From Bacteroidetes bacterium UBA3022 (GTDB lineage Bacteria > Bacteroidota > Bacteroidia > Chitinophagales > BACL12): a stretch of DNA of 64,000 bases. The stretch lies in NCBI GenBank assembly GCA_002346225.1, contig DDYY01000079.1, forward strand, positions 62,449 through 126,448, in the 5' to 3' direction. Numbering within the stretch: the first letter of the stretch is position 1; the number at the start of each line of letters is the position of its first letter. Positions 38,192 through 46,100 of the stretch are shown here, one piece after another. The position numbers were made by a program, and so were the translations under genes. A model generated the notes under the pieces. The model made no database searches. It was not told where the DNA came from and was given only the letters and a program-made list of their open reading frames with translations.

Positions 38192-38223
38192 CAAAGTTAG
38201 CGTTTGCATATGGATAATTCAAG
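38192..38223 (-). promoter_or_regulatory. Strong candidate promoter of atpDC
   Basis: On the minus strand CTTG (complement of 38220-38223) and TAACTTTG (complement of 38192-38199) are spaced by 20 bp, a near-perfect match to TTTG-N19-21-TAnnTTTG. Transcription would start near 38185, leaving a leader of about 29 nt before the atpD ATG at 38156. This decides the start choice. Confidence 0.62.
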
Positions 38224-38304
38224 GTGGTGAAGAAAATGTTGATATTCATTTGGTCGCATTGGATACCGTACACCACCTGATTCCTTCCTTTTTAGTGGAA
38301 TAAT

Positions 38305-38312
38305 TACTTTTG
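38305..38312 (+). promoter_or_regulatory. -7 box before the 38338 gene
   Basis: TACTTTTG matches TAnnTTTG and lies 25 bp before the start codon. A second, weaker TACCTTTT is at 38319-38326. No TTTG at the -33 distance was found. Confidence 0.3.
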
Positions 38313-38337
38313 AATGCTTACCTTTTAACAAAACAAT

Positions 38338-38646
38338 ATGCAAGAACTCACGCGTCAAATCATGGAAAAAACTGGCATAAGTGAAGAACAGGCCCGAATA
38401 TCGATTGAAACCACCGCGGCCTATCTGAAGCAGAAAATGCCTGAGAGCTTTGGCGGGCAGATAGATCACATGCTTGCCGGCGGCACTTTAAGCGAGGGAA
38501 TGAAAAAATCCTTGCATACTGCAGCAATGGATGCCCGCGACAGGATGGAGGACCTGATGAGTGATCTGGGACAAAAAACCAATGAGGCGATGGATAAGGT
38601 GCGCGATTCCCTGGAGGACCTCTTCCACCGAAAAAAGAAAGACTGA
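38338..38646 (+). CDS. Small helical protein of unknown function
   Basis: The 102-residue cytoplasmic protein is predicted all-helical. Residues 1-45 (LTRQIMEKTGISEEQARISIETT, then a Gly-rich IDHMLAGG turn) resemble the repeated helical units of small DUF2267- or DUF2780-like proteins, and the C-terminal half is a charged amphipathic helix ending in HRKKKD. I cannot name a family. Its TGA stop overlaps the ATG of the SRAP gene (TGATG), so the two proteins are probably made together. Confidence 0.6.
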   Translation: MQELTRQIMEKTGISEEQARISIETTAAYLKQKMPESFGGQIDHMLAGGTLSEGMKKSLHTAAMDARDRMEDLMSDLGQKTNEAMDKVRDSLEDLFHRKKKD

Positions 38647-39383
38647 TGTGTTACGACATCCAACAAATGGGGGACAAAATCCGGCGGCAGGCAGAAAGGC
38701 AGCTGGGAGTTGAAAAGGTAGATTTTGGTCAGATGGAGTTTCAGTTCTTCCATGTAAGTGGTTTCAGCCACCCTTCTGTTCTCGCTGTCACATCCGACCA
38801 GCCACGGCTGCTACATCCCTTGCGATGGGGGCTGATTCCTTCCTGGGTGCGCACGCCGGAGGAGGCCTCCCGCATCAGCCGGCAAACCCTGAATGCCCGC
38901 AATGATGGTGTATTCAGCAAACCATCATTCAGGAGTGCCATTCGGCAGCGGCGGTGCCTGATTCCGGTAAATGGTTTTTTTGAAAGCCGCGAAATCAATG
39001 GCAAGAAATTCCCCTATTTTATTCATCCACCCGATGACAATGTGTTCTGGCTGGGGGGAATCTGGGAGAATTATGTCGATCCATCTACAGGTGAGGTTCT
39101 CCAAACCTGCAGTATCATAACTACTGAAGCCAACGATTTCATGGCACACATTCACAATGTGAAGTTGCGGATGCCGCTGGTTCTACCCGAAGCTGCTCTT
39201 GCTTTATGGCTGGACACCAGCCTACCGGCAGAAGATATACAATCGCTCATGACACCCTACAGCGGAGAAATGCAAGCGCATACCGTGAGCCGCCTGGTCC
39301 ATCGCAAGCGAGATAACACCAATATCCCTGAGGTGGCTCAAGCCTTCCGCTATCCGGAGCTGGAGTATATCGATGGGCAGTAA
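38646..39383 (+). CDS. SRAP-domain protein (YedK/HMCES family)
   Basis: The 245-residue protein has the SRAP catalytic set: Cys2 exposed after removal of Met1, Asn83 in TLNARND, Glu113 in PVNGFFESRE and a His (168 or 170) in MAHIHNVKLRMP. The family forms a thiazolidine link between Cys2 and abasic sites in single-stranded DNA, protecting them at forks. The HN-VKL-RMP block carries a few more residues than the usual HxRMP form. It is coupled to the upstream small helical protein. Confidence 0.92.
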   Translation: MCYDIQQMGDKIRRQAERQLGVEKVDFGQMEFQFFHVSGFSHPSVLAVTSDQPRLLHPLRWGLIPSWVRTPEEASRISRQTLNARNDGVFSKPSFRSAIRQRRCLIPVNGFFESREINGKKFPYFIHPPDDNVFWLGGIWENYVDPSTGEVLQTCSIITTEANDFMAHIHNVKLRMPLVLPEAALALWLDTSLPAEDIQSLMTPYSGEMQAHTVSRLVHRKRDNTNIPEVAQAFRYPELEYIDGQ

Positions 39384-39440
39384 GCTATTCATAGAACACT
39401 TGTCTTCCAAAATGAATCGCCCTTCTCTACCTTCGCTGCT

Positions 39441-40532
39441 GTGATGCTCAGGTATGTTTCCTTCTTGTTGCTGTTAACCTCATGGAGCTTACCGCTTTGG
39501 GGACAGGTACCCGATAGCGCTGCAACAAGGTATTCGGGAGCGTTGATTGGAGCACCGCTGGTGTATTATCAACCTGAAACAAGATGGGCATTTGGCGGAG
39601 GTGCCGTCTATACATTCACAGACAATGAGCAGCCCGACAACAACCCCGGTCTGCTCAAAGCACTGATGGTTTACACACTCGAACGGCAGGTGCAAAGCGA
39701 GCTGGGCGGAGATCTCTTTTTTCAGAACAACACCTACTACCTATCTTTTAACTTCACTTATTACCGATATCCGGGTATTTTTTATGGCATAGGCAATGAC
39801 AACAGTCTGGATGCCGCGGAGCGCTACACTTTCGACCGGCCTTATTTCAGGGTTAACCTCAACCGAAAAGTTTCCGGCAATGTCTCGCTGGGGTTTAAGA
39901 GTTTTTATGAATACAGCCGTCTTCTGGAGTTTGAGCCGGGAGGTATCTTCGACCAGATGGATGTTCCCGGTGAGGAAGGTGGGCATAATGTCGGTTTTGG
40001 CCCCTGGTTATGGTTCGACAGCAGAGATGATATTTTTTATCCCACTTCGGGTTGGAAGGTGGATATTTCCTCGATTTTTCACGGTAACTGGCTGGGGGGT
40101 GCCTATAATTATCAGGACCATCAGGTGGAATTCAGCAAATACATCCGCACTTACAAGCAGCAGGTGCTGGCTTTTAATTTTTTAGGATTATTCAATCCCG
40201 GCAACCCACCTTTTAACAGAATGGCGCTGCTGGGCGGACAATACTACATGCGCGGCAACTTCGAAGGCAGATTGCGTGATAAGCATTATATCACCATGCA
40301 GGCTGAATACCGCATTCCAGTGTGGCGTTTTATTGGTGCCACCGCATTCGGTGGTGTGGGTCAGGTGGCGCCCGACCTTCCAGGATTTGCCATAGACAGG
40401 ATGAAATATTCCTATGGTGCAGGGTTGCGCATGCGCCTTTTGCAAAAAAGTAATATCAATATCCGATTAGATTATGGTTTTGGTTCGGATGGTGACAGCG
40501 GTTTATACCTGCAATTCAACGAAGCATTTTAA
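39441..40532 (+). CDS. Omp85-type outer-membrane beta-barrel protein without POTRA domains
   Basis: The 363-residue protein has a signal peptide ending near LWGQ, then directly a barrel of alternating strands. The Omp85 hallmarks are near the C-terminus: QYYMRGNFEGRLRDKHY (the RGF/RGxxxGRxRD loop) and YRIPVWRFIGATAFGGVGQV. No POTRA repeats precede it, so it belongs to the short BamA/TamA-like surface-antigen group of Bacteroidota and not to BamA itself. It lies 33 bp before mlaE on the same strand. Confidence 0.87.
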   Translation: MMLRYVSFLLLLTSWSLPLWGQVPDSAATRYSGALIGAPLVYYQPETRWAFGGGAVYTFTDNEQPDNNPGLLKALMVYTLERQVQSELGGDLFFQNNTYYLSFNFTYYRYPGIFYGIGNDNSLDAAERYTFDRPYFRVNLNRKVSGNVSLGFKSFYEYSRLLEFEPGGIFDQMDVPGEEGGHNVGFGPWLWFDSRDDIFYPTSGWKVDISSIFHGNWLGGAYNYQDHQVEFSKYIRTYKQQVLAFNFLGLFNPGNPPFNRMALLGGQYYMRGNFEGRLRDKHYITMQAEYRIPVWRFIGATAFGGVGQVAPDLPGFAIDRMKYSYGAGLRMRLLQKSNINIRLDYGFGSDGDSGLYLQFNEAF

Positions 40533-40564
40533 GGTGACCCGCATTATTCGTTAATTTTACCTCC

Positions 40565-41305
40565 ATGCGCTACATTGCTGATTTAGGAAAGTACATGATT
40601 ATGCTGGGCAGAATGTTTTCGCGACCGGAACGCTGGAACATGTACTGGAAGGAATTGCTGCGTCAAATGAATGACATCGGCGTTGGATCGCTTTCTATTG
40701 TTCTGCTCGCTTCGTTATTCATTGGTGCTGTAACTGCCGTACAAAGTGCCTATCAGTTATACGGAACCCCTTTTGTTCCACCTTATTACCTGGGTCTGAT
40801 TGTGCGCAACACAACCATACTCGAGCTGGCTCCCACCTTTACCTGTCTCATTCTGGCCGGAAAGGTAGGCTCTAATATCGCCTCAGAACTCGGCACCATG
40901 CGGATATCTGAACAAATTGATGCCCTGGAAATCATGGGAGTTCCAACAGAAGCCTACTTGATAACCCCCAGGGTGGTAGCATCTGTAATTGTGGTGCCGC
41001 TGATGGTGCTGATAGCTGCCTCAGCAGGTATTGCCGGAGCCATGTTCGCTGCTCAATTTACAGGTTATGGCTCGCAGCAGGAATTTGTTTACGGACTGCG
41101 GGCGTTTTTCGATCCGTTTGATATTCAAATTCTGCTTATAAAATCGATCTCATTTGGCTTTATCATCTCCACCATATCCTGCTTCAAGGGCTTTTACGTT
41201 TCAGGGGGCGCGCTGGAAATTGGAAAAGCCAGCACCCAGGCGGTGGTCTTAAGCTGTATTTACGTGCTGCTGGCCGATTATGTAATCGCGGAGGTTCTGT
41301 TATGA
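40565..41305 (+). CDS. mlaE: MlaE-family ABC transporter permease
   Basis: The 246-residue permease has the MlaE family blocks: LLASLFIGAVTAVQSAYQL, LELAPTFTCLILAGKVGSNIASELGTMRISEQIDALEIMG with the coupling-helix glutamate, and FVYGLRAFFDPFDIQILLIKS. Five to six helices are visible. It works with the adjacent ATPase and normally with an MCE protein (MlaD) to move phospholipids between membranes. No MCE gene lies in the window. It overlaps the ATPase gene by 4 bp. Confidence 0.92.
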   Translation: MRYIADLGKYMIMLGRMFSRPERWNMYWKELLRQMNDIGVGSLSIVLLASLFIGAVTAVQSAYQLYGTPFVPPYYLGLIVRNTTILELAPTFTCLILAGKVGSNIASELGTMRISEQIDALEIMGVPTEAYLITPRVVASVIVVPLMVLIAASAGIAGAMFAAQFTGYGSQQEFVYGLRAFFDPFDIQILLIKSISFGFIISTISCFKGFYVSGGALEIGKASTQAVVLSCIYVLLADYVIAEVLL

Positions 41306-42072
41306 TAGAAGTTCAAAACATCCACAAGTCCTTCAACGGCACACTGGTGCTTAATGATATTTCAGCTGTTTTCGAGGCAGGAAAAACCAATCTTGTAATC
41401 GGTATCAGCGGGTCGGGAAAAACGGTATTAATTAAATGTATCGTTGGGCTGCTGCAACCCGATTCCGGCAGGGTGCTCTTCAACGGAGAAGACTTTCGCG
41501 CTATGGAGCGCAACCGGAAGAAGGAAGTGCAACGGCAGATAGGTATGCTTTTTCAGGGTTCTGCATTGTTCGACTCGCTTACGGTGGAAGAGAATGTAAT
41601 GCTGCCGCTGAACATGTTCCGCCATGCGACCAAAAAAGAAAAGCTGGACAGGGTCAATTTCTGCCTCGACAGGGTCAACTTGTCAGGTGCCAATAAGAAG
41701 TTTCCCGGGGAAATCAGCGGTGGGATGAAAAAACGGGTAGGCATTGCTCGAGCGATTGTTCTCGATCCGAAATATCTATTCTGCGATGAGCCCAACTCCG
41801 GCCTGGATCCCAAAACTTCGATTGTTATTGATGATTTGATCAAGGAGTTGACCGAAGATCTTCAGATTACCACCATTATCAATACCCACGATATGAATTC
41901 CGTAATGGGTATTGGTGAGAACATACTCTTTTTGCACAAAGGTGTTAAGGCATGGGAAGGCAACAGCGGAGAGATTCTCACTGCCCAAAACCCAGATCTG
42001 GATTCCTTCATTTTTGCCAGCGAATTCCTGCGGGATGCCCGTGACTATATGCGCAATAAGAAAGGCCTTTAG
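41302..42072 (+). CDS. mlaF: MlaF-type ABC transporter ATP-binding protein
   Basis: The 256-residue ATPase has Walker A GISGSGKTVLIK, Q-loop MLFQGSALFDSLTV, signature ISGGMKKRVGIARAI, Walker B YLFCDEPNSGLD and switch histidine INTHDM. The signature with GGMKKR is typical of MlaF/Ttg2A. It powers lipid transport with MlaE. A -7-like TAATTTGG and 111 bp separate it from the following lipoprotein gene. Confidence 0.93.
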   Translation: MIEVQNIHKSFNGTLVLNDISAVFEAGKTNLVIGISGSGKTVLIKCIVGLLQPDSGRVLFNGEDFRAMERNRKKEVQRQIGMLFQGSALFDSLTVEENVMLPLNMFRHATKKEKLDRVNFCLDRVNLSGANKKFPGEISGGMKKRVGIARAIVLDPKYLFCDEPNSGLDPKTSIVIDDLIKELTEDLQITTIINTHDMNSVMGIGENILFLHKGVKAWEGNSGEILTAQNPDLDSFIFASEFLRDARDYMRNKKGL

Positions 42073-42183
42073 GCAGCGCTTAGCAACAAAATGTTGGAAA
42101 GACTATCTGTCAGAAATCGGTCATGACTTTCCATCCGCCTTATAACCGTTCATTTTTTTGTAATTTGGACTAAAATTTTCACC

Positions 42184-43092
42184 ATGTTGAATACCCGAAC
42201 ACTCCTCACCGTTTTAGCGCTGACGTTATCTTTGGCTGCCTGTAGCGACAAAGAAAATCCTGTCAGCTATCTGGACTTCATGCAGCAGGATGATTACCGC
42301 ATCATGCAGGTTGCCTATTACACGGAAACTGAAGATGGAGAAGCACTGGCTGTCCGGTTTTACGAAAGCCCGCGCATTTTCGAAGTCAGAAAAGACCTCT
42401 CCTATTTCGATGATATGCGCGCCTTACTCGATAACAGCCAACAGGAAAAAACCCCTGTCAGAATATACAATACAGATAATATAGTCTCTGCAGTGAAGGC
42501 TCCTACACAGGCAGACTTACAGCTGTTTGCCGATTGGCATCAACCCGAGATTTCTACCCGTATGACGCTGGATTCCGTGATTTCCGGCATTGACGAATTA
42601 CTGGCCATATGGAACTATATCGATGCACAAGACTGCTCAAAAGGAACAGCTACCATTGACCAGTGTATCAGTTTTCAATATGTGGTGGACGGCTGTTATG
42701 CCCGTGCGCACAAGATGAAACAAATTCTGGACGAAGAATACGGCTACACTTTAGAGAAGTGCTTTAGCTTCGAAGATCCCAGCAGTTTTCTGGCAGTTGA
42801 TGCCGGAGATTGTTGTGTTTACTGGTGGTACCACGTTGCACCGCTGGTGCGGGTCAATACTCCTAAAGGAGAAATGGAACGCCTTATAGATCCCAGTATG
42901 TTTGAAAAACCTGTAAGCAAAGAAAAGTGGTTTAAATATCAGGAGAACACATCCTGCTCTCCCCTTGCCAACTGGGGTTATTACGAAATCAGACCTGCCA
43001 GCTGGTACGGACCGGGAGGAAGCACAGACCCGGATTATATCTTCACGAACTGGACGCTCAGCGCTTACGAGGATTTGGTGACCTGCCCTTAA
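42184..43092 (+). CDS. Protein-glutaminase-like lipoprotein
   Basis: The 302-residue protein has a lipobox (LSLAAC, lipid Cys20). Residues about 150-260 match the secreted protein-glutaminase of Chryseobacterium proteolyticum (EC 3.5.1.44) in order and spacing: CISFQYVVDGCYARAHKM with the catalytic Cys171, then CCVYWWYHVAPLV with His217, then RLIDPSMF with Asp236. This Cys-His-Asp triad deamidates glutamine side chains in intact proteins. The residues before 150 (about 130) correspond to a pro-like segment. Unlike the Chryseobacterium enzyme it is lipid-anchored. It lies 111 bp after mlaF and overlaps the convergent TPR-like gene by 4 bp. Substrate is unknown. Confidence 0.85.
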   Translation: MLNTRTLLTVLALTLSLAACSDKENPVSYLDFMQQDDYRIMQVAYYTETEDGEALAVRFYESPRIFEVRKDLSYFDDMRALLDNSQQEKTPVRIYNTDNIVSAVKAPTQADLQLFADWHQPEISTRMTLDSVISGIDELLAIWNYIDAQDCSKGTATIDQCISFQYVVDGCYARAHKMKQILDEEYGYTLEKCFSFEDPSSFLAVDAGDCCVYWWYHVAPLVRVNTPKGEMERLIDPSMFEKPVSKEKWFKYQENTSCSPLANWGYYEIRPASWYGPGGSTDPDYIFTNWTLSAYEDLVTCP

Positions 43093-44501
43093 GTATCCAG
43101 TTTAGCCAAAAGCCATTTAATATCCGCTACCTGACCGGTGGCGGATATTTTTTGTCTGAGTTTTTCCTTTTTCTCTTTATCGCCCGGTGGAATAGCCAGC
43201 ATTCTATTTAAGAACCTGACAAAGTTCATATATATTGTTTTTACATTTTCACTAATGGTCTTGTTCCTTCTAAGGAACACTTTAAAGGCCTCTTGTGCGC
43301 TATTCAGGGGATCTATTTCATCCAATTCGTAATAAATCTTCAGCTGTAATACCCGGCTGTCCAATGCATAAAACACATCGGTGAAAGCCACCTTATTCAG
43401 CACCACAAGCGCCTCATCGAATGCACCTTTAGCAAACTGCAGATAAGCCATATTGTAGTTGTAGGCGTTGTTTCTGAATTTAACATGCAGCAACTGGCGG
43501 TATTCTTTTATAAAATTCTCCGCCCAGGGTATTTCGCCCACACGAGTGGCCACACTAACGATATTCTTGTAGGTCCACGGACTGATATACCCGTCAATAA
43601 TTACCAAATCCAGTTCAATGCTGCTGCGGTACAGATTAAATAGTTCGGATAGAAAATGGTTATTACCGGCATTGGCTTTTCTGATACAATAGTTCTGCGC
43701 ATAGGCATACATATCTCTTGCTTCTTCCGGAGGGAATTGACCTGCCGCCTTTTCGAGCAAATGTTTCAGTGCAGTAAAATGATCGGGCTGGTCGTTCTCC
43801 ATGAAAGTCATCAATATGCGGTAGTAAATCATGATGGAAGGAAAGGCGCTGTAATCGAAGTCCTCCACGTGCTGCCTCACCTCTTTCAGCATCCGCAATT
43901 CATACTGACCAGAAACCACTTTCTGGCGGTTAATGAGCTCACAACTGTACTTCAGCTTGGTAGATATATAAAAAAGATCCAGGTAATTGGCTGCCTCCTG
44001 TAAGCTTCTGTCAGATGATCTTTTTTTCTGTTTATCGAAATAAGCGTTGAGCTGGTTCTGCAAAAGAAATTCACTGTAATAAAATTCAGTGTTTCTGTAA
44101 TCTGAACCTTCCAGATATTGCTGTGCTTTTTTGAGGGTCTGATTGAAAAGCTTATCTACTTCCCAGCGATTATACACCCCCAGCAAAGCGCAGTAACCTT
44201 GCAGCTCCTGCTGTTCCAGTTGTTCTAACTTTATAAACCGCTCCCCCGCATCCAACATGGCACTCATAAGGTAGGTAAGCTTTTTCTCGTCCATTGGTTT
44301 GGTCCAGGGCACAGTCTTAATAAACTTCGACCTTTCGAGCTGCGGACTTTCGAACGCCGGTGCATATTTATTTAAGCCGCTGTAGAACTGCCATAAAGCA
44401 TCATCCTTAATGAAGTAGGGTGAAGCCAGGAATTCACCAAAACGCTTCCATTCCTTCTTATCGAAGTGGCGAATTAACTCGAAAAGCTTACTATTTAGCA
44501 T
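43089..44501 (-). CDS. Large all-helical protein of unknown function
   Basis: The 470-residue protein has no signal peptide or membrane segment and is helical throughout, with Tyr/Leu/Ala-rich pairs suggesting TPR-like solenoid repeats (for example AYLQFAKGAFDEALVVLNKV near 350). The N-terminus KLFELIRHFDKKEWKRFGEFLASPYF is characteristic of a conserved Bacteroidota family I have seen as hypothetical. The C-terminus is basic. Function unknown. It is monocistronic and overlaps the protein-glutaminase-like gene by 4 bp at the 3' ends. Confidence 0.75.
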   Translation of the reverse strand: MLNSKLFELIRHFDKKEWKRFGEFLASPYFIKDDALWQFYSGLNKYAPAFESPQLERSKFIKTVPWTKPMDEKKLTYLMSAMLDAGERFIKLEQLEQQELQGYCALLGVYNRWEVDKLFNQTLKKAQQYLEGSDYRNTEFYYSEFLLQNQLNAYFDKQKKRSSDRSLQEAANYLDLFYISTKLKYSCELINRQKVVSGQYELRMLKEVRQHVEDFDYSAFPSIMIYYRILMTFMENDQPDHFTALKHLLEKAAGQFPPEEARDMYAYAQNYCIRKANAGNNHFLSELFNLYRSSIELDLVIIDGYISPWTYKNIVSVATRVGEIPWAENFIKEYRQLLHVKFRNNAYNYNMAYLQFAKGAFDEALVVLNKVAFTDVFYALDSRVLQLKIYYELDEIDPLNSAQEAFKVFLRRNKTISENVKTIYMNFVRFLNRMLAIPPGDKEKKEKLRQKISATGQVADIKWLLAKLDT

Positions 44502-44734
44502 ACTGCTAAGTTCAAAATAAACCGGAATTATTCGGAAAACACCTGAATATGTTGGGTGTCAGAACAGCGTAAAATACACCTTAAAACCTGTAAATCAACA
44601 CTATACACATTTTTCAATCCATATTTTTCAGAACTTAGCCTTCAAAAAGGTACGGAAAGTGGTGGAAAGACTGGATTTATGTTCTTTTTTGCCCTTATGG
44701 AATAGGTTTACTTTACTCTCAGGAACAAATTACT
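44502..44734. other. Divergent intergenic region
   Basis: This 233 bp gap separates the helical-protein gene (minus) from a T9SS protein gene (plus). It is A/T-rich. TAGGTTTA at 44703-44710 is a near-match to the -7 box 25 bp before the plus-strand start. A short GGAAAGTGGTGGAAAG stretch (44655-44670) is reminiscent of MraZ-type boxes, but mraZ is not nearby. No RNA gene or strong hairpin was seen. Confidence 0.35.
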
Positions 44735-46090
44735 ATGCTACGCAACTGCACTACATTAATTTTTATTCTCTTTCTGACGGCGGCTAACCACCTGATGGCT
44801 CAGGTTGTCGCCAATGCTGATACGATTGGCATTTGCACCGGATACCCGAATGCCATCAATGTCTTATCGAATGATGAAGGGATTGAACTGGTATTGGAAG
44901 ATATTCTTGTTCCCCCTTCTACCGGCACAGTAAGTTTTGACCCGGACGGCACCATTTCACTGGACTATGCTGTAGCTGCTGATTTCGATCCCGCCGAAGC
45001 CCTGATTTACCTGGTAGCTGACAGTGCGGGTAATATTGATATCGGGGTTTTGCAAATATTTGTTTCCGATGGACTTGATTGCGTCTGGCCGGGCGATGCC
45101 AATGACGACAATATTGCCAACCATCTCGACCTGCTGGCCATTGGTTTAGCATATGGCGACACCGGTCCTTTGCGTCCGGATATTTCAGAAGAATGGAACG
45201 CGCAATATGCCTTCGAATGGGACTACTCCTCTTTACTGGCAACACTGAACAGAAAATTTATCGATTGCAATGGCGATGGCATCATTGATGCAGCGGATAT
45301 CACTCCGATATTAAATAATTATGGTCTGGAGCATGCACGTACCAGTGCAACAGAGGGAGGTACCGGATTTCCGCCACTCGGTGTAGGCTTTTACAGCGAC
45401 ACCATCTATGCCGGTTCAACAGTAACGATACCTATATACCTGGGCACCGAAGATTTACCAGCAGGAAATGTGTATGGTCTTGCCTTTACACTGGGTTATA
45501 ACTCTGATATCATAGTTCCCGGTTCACTGACCGTTGATTTCAGCTCCGGCTGGCTGGGTGCTTCTACCATATCACTGGCCCGAACAGATGCTACCGCCAG
45601 CTTAACAGATGTGGCTGTGAGCAGGACCAATAAAACATCTGTAACCGGCTACGGTAATATTGGAACGGTCTCTTTTGTTATGGAAGATAATCTGGCAGGA
45701 AGGCTGACTGATATCAGCAGTGTGCTGGAGATTTGTCCGATTGAACCAACCATCATCAACGCCCTGGGCAATGCAACACTGGCCGAAGGTATCGATCTCC
45801 AATGCGATAGCGTTGTGGTGCTGCAAGTTTCTACTGATATTTCTTTAGCGACTTCTCAGCAGTGGAATATTCAACCCAACCCTGTCACCCATGAACTATC
45901 CGTAATAACCGATCCGAATACTACTTTGGGTCTCCGGGTTCAGACTCTGACCGGTCAGCATATAGCAACCTATGCCGTTTCCAGCACAGTTACCGGCATC
46001 GACGTTTCTCCGCTCTCACCCGGCACCTATTTCCTTGTATTACAACTGCGTGATGGCAGTCAATCCTATAAACAATTTATTAAATTATAA
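44735..46090 (+). CDS. T9SS-exported protein with dockerin and cohesin-like domains
   Basis: The 451-residue protein has a signal peptide ending near LMAQ. Residues 24-112 look like a cadherin-type Ig domain (NADTIGICTGYPNAINVLSNDEG). Two EF-hand-like dockerin loops follow: GDANDDNIANHLDLL at 120-134 and DCNGDGIIDAADI at 177-189. Residues about 218-345 resemble a cohesin fold (DTIYAGSTVTIPIYLG, NVYGLAFTLGYNSDIIVPG). The end (about 375-451) is a type A T9SS sorting domain (IQPNPVTHELSV ... TYFLVLQLRDG). It is exported to the surface and probably binds calcium. It begins a three-gene unit. Confidence 0.82.
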   Translation: MLRNCTTLIFILFLTAANHLMAQVVANADTIGICTGYPNAINVLSNDEGIELVLEDILVPPSTGTVSFDPDGTISLDYAVAADFDPAEALIYLVADSAGNIDIGVLQIFVSDGLDCVWPGDANDDNIANHLDLLAIGLAYGDTGPLRPDISEEWNAQYAFEWDYSSLLATLNRKFIDCNGDGIIDAADITPILNNYGLEHARTSATEGGTGFPPLGVGFYSDTIYAGSTVTIPIYLGTEDLPAGNVYGLAFTLGYNSDIIVPGSLTVDFSSGWLGASTISLARTDATASLTDVAVSRTNKTSVTGYGNIGTVSFVMEDNLAGRLTDISSVLEICPIEPTIINALGNATLAEGIDLQCDSVVVLQVSTDISLATSQQWNIQPNPVTHELSVITDPNTTLGLRVQTLTGQHIATYAVSSTVTGIDVSPLSPGTYFLVLQLRDGSQSYKQFIKL

Positions 46091-46100
46091 ATACACACCT

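Noticed and set aside
38157..38276. Longer atpD start at 38276
   Set aside because: The extra 40 codons lie upstream of the strong promoter at 38192-38223 and have no likeness to AtpD, so the ATG at 38156 is preferred.
44655..44670. MraZ-like boxes (GTGG with AAAG)
   Set aside because: mraZ and cell-division genes are absent nearby and the spacing does not fit the repeated box pattern.
45972..46100. Upstream start of the PKD protein inside the previous gene
   Set aside because: The ATG at 46101 begins a clean signal peptide, while the upstream part overlaps the T9SS domain of the previous protein in another frame.
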